8,757 bases of DNA from Nitrospirae bacterium CG2_30_53_67 (lineage in GTDB: Bacteria; CG2-30-53-67): assembly GCA_001873285.1 (NCBI GenBank), contig MNYV01000159.1:1-8757 (forward strand), in the 5' to 3' direction. The translations under genes and the position numbers were made by a program. The notes beneath the pieces are model-generated. The model worked only from the letters and a program-made list of their open reading frames with translations. It was not told where the DNA came from and made no database searches. Of the stretch, positions 6,928 to 8,757 are shown one piece after another (the stretch's first letter is position 1; each line of letters starts with the position of its first letter).

Positions 6928-6979
6928 AACCGAGGGGGGGATTTTGTATAAGACATAAGGGGACATCAAGAAGGGCTTC

Positions 6980-8590
6980 GTGTACAAGCGCGTGCCGCAC
7001 GTAACGCTCAAGTCCATTGCGAACAACCCGGACATCAAAGAGGGGATGAGCCGCGAGGAAATCGACGCTGCTATTGCTCGGCATGCGGATACTGAGACGC
7101 TTTATGATCAACCGTACGAAGACAACAAGCGCATCCGCGTGACAGGGCCTTTCACTGTTGTGAGTCTTTCGCCTCACAGAACGCTGGCGCCGGAAGGCAA
7201 ATCCCCCCAACCCCTCTTTGGCAAAGGGGGGCAGAGGAGGGATTCGAGCATAGGTGTACATGGAGATTTTATTCACATGATCCTCGACAATCTTAAAAAA
7301 GCGGGCGTTCAGAACACGGTCAAGAATGAGCGATTGAATTTCGACAGGCTGGAACCCTATGCGGGTGAGTGGCTGCACTTTGCCGGGGAATATACGGAGT
7401 ATCCCCCTCACCCCGGCCCTCTCCCACGGAGGGGAGAGGGAATTACGAAGCGGGTTGCGGTCTGCCTGGGGCCGGAGCACGGGACTGTCGGGCCGGAGCT
7501 GATCAAGGAAGCGGCCAAGGAGGCGCTTCGGGGCGTAGGGTTCGATCTTCTCGTTGTCTGCGGCTTTGCCTTTGATGCTCATGCCGGAGAGACAGCCAGG
7601 CAGTTTACACCGACCCCCCTCAATCCCCCCTTACGAAGGGGGGAAGATAAGGGGGGTGGACAGATCATAGCCGAAGAAGAGAAGCACTATGGGAAATTGC
7701 CGATCCTGCTTGCGCGCATGAATCCTGACCTGACCATGGGAGAGGATCTTCTGAAGAAGACCGGCGCAGGAAACCTCTTCATGGTCTTCGGCGAACCGGA
7801 TATTGCAGTGAGCAGTGGGCTGTGGTTAGTGAGCAGCAATGGAAGAAAGGTGGTGCAGCTTGACTTCGCTCAAGAATTATCGGGACTTGCAGGTTTGGCA
7901 GAAATCAATCGAATGGGTGGAAGCGATTTACAACGCTTCAAAGAACTTTCCGCAGGACGAGCGGTTCGGTCTGACCAGTCAAGTCAGGCGAGCGGCAGTA
8001 TCGGTCGCAGCGAACATAGCCGAGGGCGCGGAAAGGACATCAACAGGGGAATTCCTTCAGTTTCTGGGGATAGCGAGGGGATCTCCGGCGGAAGTGGAAA
8101 CGCTGCTGATTTTGGCGGAGCGTCTCGGGCTTCTGCGGACGGAACAACGGGACACTCTGCTCGCACAGGCGTCGGAGATCGGGAAAATGCTCGTAGGGTT
8201 GCAGCGCTCACTGCGATCCAAGCACTGACGCCATCTGATTTTCCGCTGCACACTGCCCACTGCGCACAGGCCACTATCTTCGGCGTTGACGTGTACGACC
8301 CGACCACGGGCCAGATACGGAGTTCTTCAACGGATGACATCGCCTGCTGGTTCATAGACACGGACTACAACGGCGAGAGCTTCTTTGTCCGTCATGCCTA
8401 CTTCACCGGCGCTGATGAGCCCTACGAGAAGCTTAAACGGGCGCTTCGCTCCGAAGTGGACGAGGCCGCCTGGTCCATGCTTTACTCCACCATGAGTCAG
8501 CCCTTCGACCCACCCGCGACCGGCAAGATCGCCGTGAAGGTCATTAATCACTATGGGGATGAAGTGCTGAAGGTCTATGAGGTGAAGTGA
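6980..8590 (+). CDS. C-terminal remnant of a type III/Mod-like site-specific DNA-methyltransferase, 5'-truncated and repeat-invaded
   Basis: The frame has 536 codons from GTG 6980. Family-like sequence (DIKKGF) already starts at 6962, just after an in-frame TAA at 6956-6958. Recognisable blocks in order are YKRVPHVTLKSIANNP, YDQPYEDNKRIRVTGPFTV with SLSPHR, FDRLEPYAGEWL, GPEHGTVGPELIKEAAKEA, LLVVCGFAFD, RMNPDL, LLKKTGAGNLFMVFGEPDI, GVDVYDPTTG, DDIACWFIDTDYNGESFFV and GKIAVKVINHYGDEVLKVYE. These match the C-terminal half of large (about 900-1000 residue) adenine-specific methyltransferases as I remember them. The DPPY and FxGxG catalytic motifs, expected in the lost N-terminal part, are absent, so methylation is not expected. 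Three palindromes and one four-helix-bundle cassette interrupt the blocks, yet no stop or frameshift appears. It may be a pseudogene or a novel expressed protein; GAAGGG just upstream of the GTG is probably coincidental. Confidence 0.75.
   Translation: MYKRVPHVTLKSIANNPDIKEGMSREEIDAAIARHADTETLYDQPYEDNKRIRVTGPFTVVSLSPHRTLAPEGKSPQPLFGKGGQRRDSSIGVHGDFIHMILDNLKKAGVQNTVKNERLNFDRLEPYAGEWLHFAGEYTEYPPHPGPLPRRGEGITKRVAVCLGPEHGTVGPELIKEAAKEALRGVGFDLLVVCGFAFDAHAGETARQFTPTPLNPPLRRGEDKGGGQIIAEEEKHYGKLPILLARMNPDLTMGEDLLKKTGAGNLFMVFGEPDIAVSSGLWLVSSNGRKVVQLDFAQELSGLAGLAEINRMGGSDLQRFKELSAGRAVRSDQSSQASGSIGRSEHSRGRGKDINRGIPSVSGDSEGISGGSGNAADFGGASRASADGTTGHSARTGVGDRENARRVAALTAIQALTPSDFPLHTAHCAQATIFGVDVYDPTTGQIRSSSTDDIACWFIDTDYNGESFFVRHAYFTGADEPYEKLKRALRSEVDEAAWSMLYSTMSQPFDPPATGKIAVKVINHYGDEVLKVYEVK
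7200..7244. repeat. Palindromic element A, in frame within the methyltransferase ORF
   Basis: The outer arms AATCCC (7200-7205) and GGGATT (7239-7244) match, and the inner stem pairs CCCCTCTTT with AAAGGGGGG (7211-7231, one G-T pair). It is read as KSPQPLFGKGGQRRDS, which breaks the host protein after SLSPHRTLAPEG. The 45 bases equal 15 codons, so the host frame is kept. Confidence 0.7.
7402..7442. repeat. Palindromic element B, in frame within the methyltransferase ORF
   Basis: A perfect 9-bp stem, CCCTCTCCC (7417-7425) and GGGAGAGGG (7432-7440), is preceded by CCCCCTCACCCCGG. It is translated as YPPHPGPLPRRGEGI, the Pro/Gly-rich peptide typical of the CCCTCACCC repeat when it is read through. 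It falls between GEYTE and KRVAVCLGPEHG of the host protein, in what should be a loop. Confidence 0.7.
7613..7657. repeat. Palindromic element C, in frame within the methyltransferase ORF
   Basis: The outer arms ACCCCCCT (7613-7620) and AGGGGGGT (7650-7657) pair perfectly. The inner arms CCCCCCTT (7625-7632) and AAGGGGGG (7636-7643) also pair perfectly around an ACG loop. Its 45 bases equal 15 codons, and it is read as TPLNPPLRRGEDKGG, between the host blocks CGFAFDAHAGE and GKLPILLARMNPDL. Confidence 0.75.
7808..7824. repeat. Left inverted end of the four-helix-bundle cassette
   Basis: GTGAGCAGTGGGCTGTG pairs with CACTGCCCACTGCGCAC at 8251-8267, with 15 of 17 positions matching in inverted orientation. 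A second short GTGAGCAGC (7829-7837) echoes GCTGCAC on the right side (8246-8252). Confidence 0.6.
7860..8228 (+). CDS. Four-helix-bundle protein, 23S rRNA intervening-sequence-protein (S23/IVP) family
   Basis: A protein of 122 residues from the TTG at 7860, which has AAAGGTGG about 6 bases upstream and begins TSLKNYRDLQVWQKS as family members do; an in-frame ATG at 7839 would add seven residues. Family segments visible are DLQVWQKS (about 9-16), FPQDERFGLTSQVRRAA (30-46), NIAEGAER (52-59), FLQFLGIARGS (65-75) and EVETLLILAERLGLL (78-92). Related proteins are encoded in intervening sequences of 23S rRNA genes and resemble the Avd accessory protein of diversity-generating retroelements; their own function is poorly known. 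The gene is intact, lies +1 in frame relative to the methyltransferase ORF that encloses it, and is flanked by inverted repeats. No reverse transcriptase or rRNA sequence is nearby. Family assignment is secure; role is not. Confidence 0.85.
   Translation: MTSLKNYRDLQVWQKSIEWVEAIYNASKNFPQDERFGLTSQVRRAAVSVAANIAEGAERTSTGEFLQFLGIARGSPAEVETLLILAERLGLLRTEQRDTLLAQASEIGKMLVGLQRSLRSKH
8251..8267. repeat. Right inverted end of the four-helix-bundle cassette
   Basis: CACTGCCCACTGCGCAC is the inverted partner of 7808-7824 (15 of 17 positions). It lies 22 bases after the stop codon of the four-helix-bundle gene and just before methyltransferase sequence resumes at FGVDVYDP (from about 8280). Confidence 0.6.
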
Positions 8591-8757
8591 TGTCGGCAAA
8601 ACGCACTATAAACGATACTGAAGAGCTGGCTGCCCGTATTTTGGACTTTTTTGAAAAGAAGAATATTGACGTGGCCGTTCGGCGTGACCGTTATGGCGTA
8701 TCGATCATTGAGCGAACGGGTGGACACCCTGTCGCAAGATTCAAGATATGCGGAAAG
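8590..8757 (+). CDS. Unidentified gene downstream of the methyltransferase remnant (partial, 5' end)
   Basis: The ATG at 8590 overlaps the TGA of the preceding frame by one base (TGATG), and GAGGTG (8579-8584) lies 5 bases upstream, a good ribosome site. These signs of translational coupling suggest it was the next gene in the original restriction-modification operon. The 56 visible codons begin MSAKRTINDTEELAARILDF and continue with an alternating charged and hydrophobic pattern (KKNIDVAVRRDRYGVSIIE) before running off the window. I do not recognise the family. The frame appears intact, unlike its neighbour. Confidence 0.65.
   Translation, partial: MSAKRTINDTEELAARILDFFEKKNIDVAVRRDRYGVSIIERTGGHPVARFKICGK

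Larger units (their letters stand above)
6349..6958. other. Intergenic region without a convincing gene
   Basis: This 610-base gap between gatC (minus) and the methyltransferase fragment (plus) contains a candidate gatC promoter, a 17-bp tandem duplication (6455-6487), a degenerate C/G-rich repeat at about 6782-6801 (CCCCCTTTTTTCAAGCGGGG) and two perfect palindromes (6847-6867, 6907-6927). A 60-codon minus-strand frame (6546-6728) has no ribosome site and no recognisable content. I saw no tRNA-like fold. The region reads as eroded accessory DNA. Confidence 0.5.
7808..8267 (+). mobile_element. Putative four-helix-bundle (IVP-type) cassette inserted in the methyltransferase gene
   Basis: A segment of about 460 bp bounded by 17-base imperfect inverted repeats carries one complete gene of the 23S rRNA intervening-sequence-protein type. 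It separates two host blocks that should lie close together, GAGNLFMVFGEPDI on the left and GVDVYDPTTG on the right, normally only some 15-20 residues apart. No transposase or recombinase is visible, so movement, if any, would depend on other functions. Exact ends and target duplication cannot be fixed from one copy. Confidence 0.6.

Noticed and set aside
6980-7200. YDQPYEDNK as a DPPY-type methyltransferase catalytic motif
   Set aside because: It is QPYED, not DPPY/NPPY, and lies in a C-terminal block of the family; the true catalytic motif is missing with the N-terminal half.
6914-7582. 222-codon minus-strand open frame opposite the methyltransferase remnant
   Set aside because: Its apparent Pro-rich segments (SLSPPWERAG, PPLPPFAKEG) are just the palindromic repeats read from the other side, and the sense strand has clear family blocks.
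6847-7657. Possible CRISPR array because of recurring palindromic repeats
   Set aside because: Units differ in sequence and length, spacing is irregular (hundreds of bases), and the intervals are protein-coding.
7808-8267. A diversity-generating retroelement, because four-helix-bundle proteins resemble Avd
   Set aside because: No reverse transcriptase and no template/variable repeat pair with adenine-biased differences is visible in the window.
7984-8361. 125-codon minus-strand open frame opposite the four-helix-bundle cassette
   Set aside because: Antisense to a clearly recognisable gene; composition is Pro/Ser/Arg-rich without motifs.

Overview
The window looks like a chromosome segment from a moderately GC-rich Gram-negative bacterium. 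The intergenic C-rich/G-rich palindromes and the gene content fit a Desulfobacterota- or Nitrospirota-like lineage, but this is an inference from style, not from a marker gene. It has two parts: a housekeeping operon on the minus strand and an accessory, repeat-invaded region on the plus strand.

Layout. Positions 1-372 hold the last 25 codons of a plus-strand gene, followed by a cluster of at least five hairpins and C-rich palindromes. From 6336 down to 373, on the minus strand, runs gatC - panD - gatA - [inserted AT-rich gene] - gatB - membrane-anchored metallopeptidase. GatC, GatA and GatB together form the tRNA-dependent amidotransferase that makes Gln-tRNA(Gln) and/or Asn-tRNA(Asn). PanD makes beta-alanine for pantothenate and CoA. 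The 1.4 kb between gatA and gatB is markedly AT-rich, carries one unrecognised 332-residue gene and is bounded by pieces of an AT-rich palindromic repeat, so it looks like an insertion into the operon. Positions 6349-6958 have no convincing gene. They hold a candidate gatC promoter, a 17-bp tandem duplication and several palindromes.

From 6959 rightwards, on the plus strand, lies the C-terminal part of a large site-specific DNA-methyltransferase of the type III/Mod-like class. Its catalytic N-terminal half is missing, and recognisable sequence begins right beside a palindromic repeat. The remaining reading frame is still open for 536 codons although it has been invaded at four places: by three short C-rich/G-rich palindromes read in frame as Pro/Gly/Arg-rich peptides, and by a cassette of about 460 bp with inverted-repeat ends that carries a complete four-helix-bundle (23S rRNA intervening-sequence-protein type) gene in another frame. 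A further gene, of unknown function, begins with a 1-base overlap with the end of this frame and runs off the window.

The most notable system is this methyltransferase remnant: a protein-coding gene serving as host for palindromic elements and a four-helix-bundle cassette while its reading frame is preserved. It resembles Rickettsia palindromic elements in genes and IVP-bearing intervening sequences in 23S rRNA.
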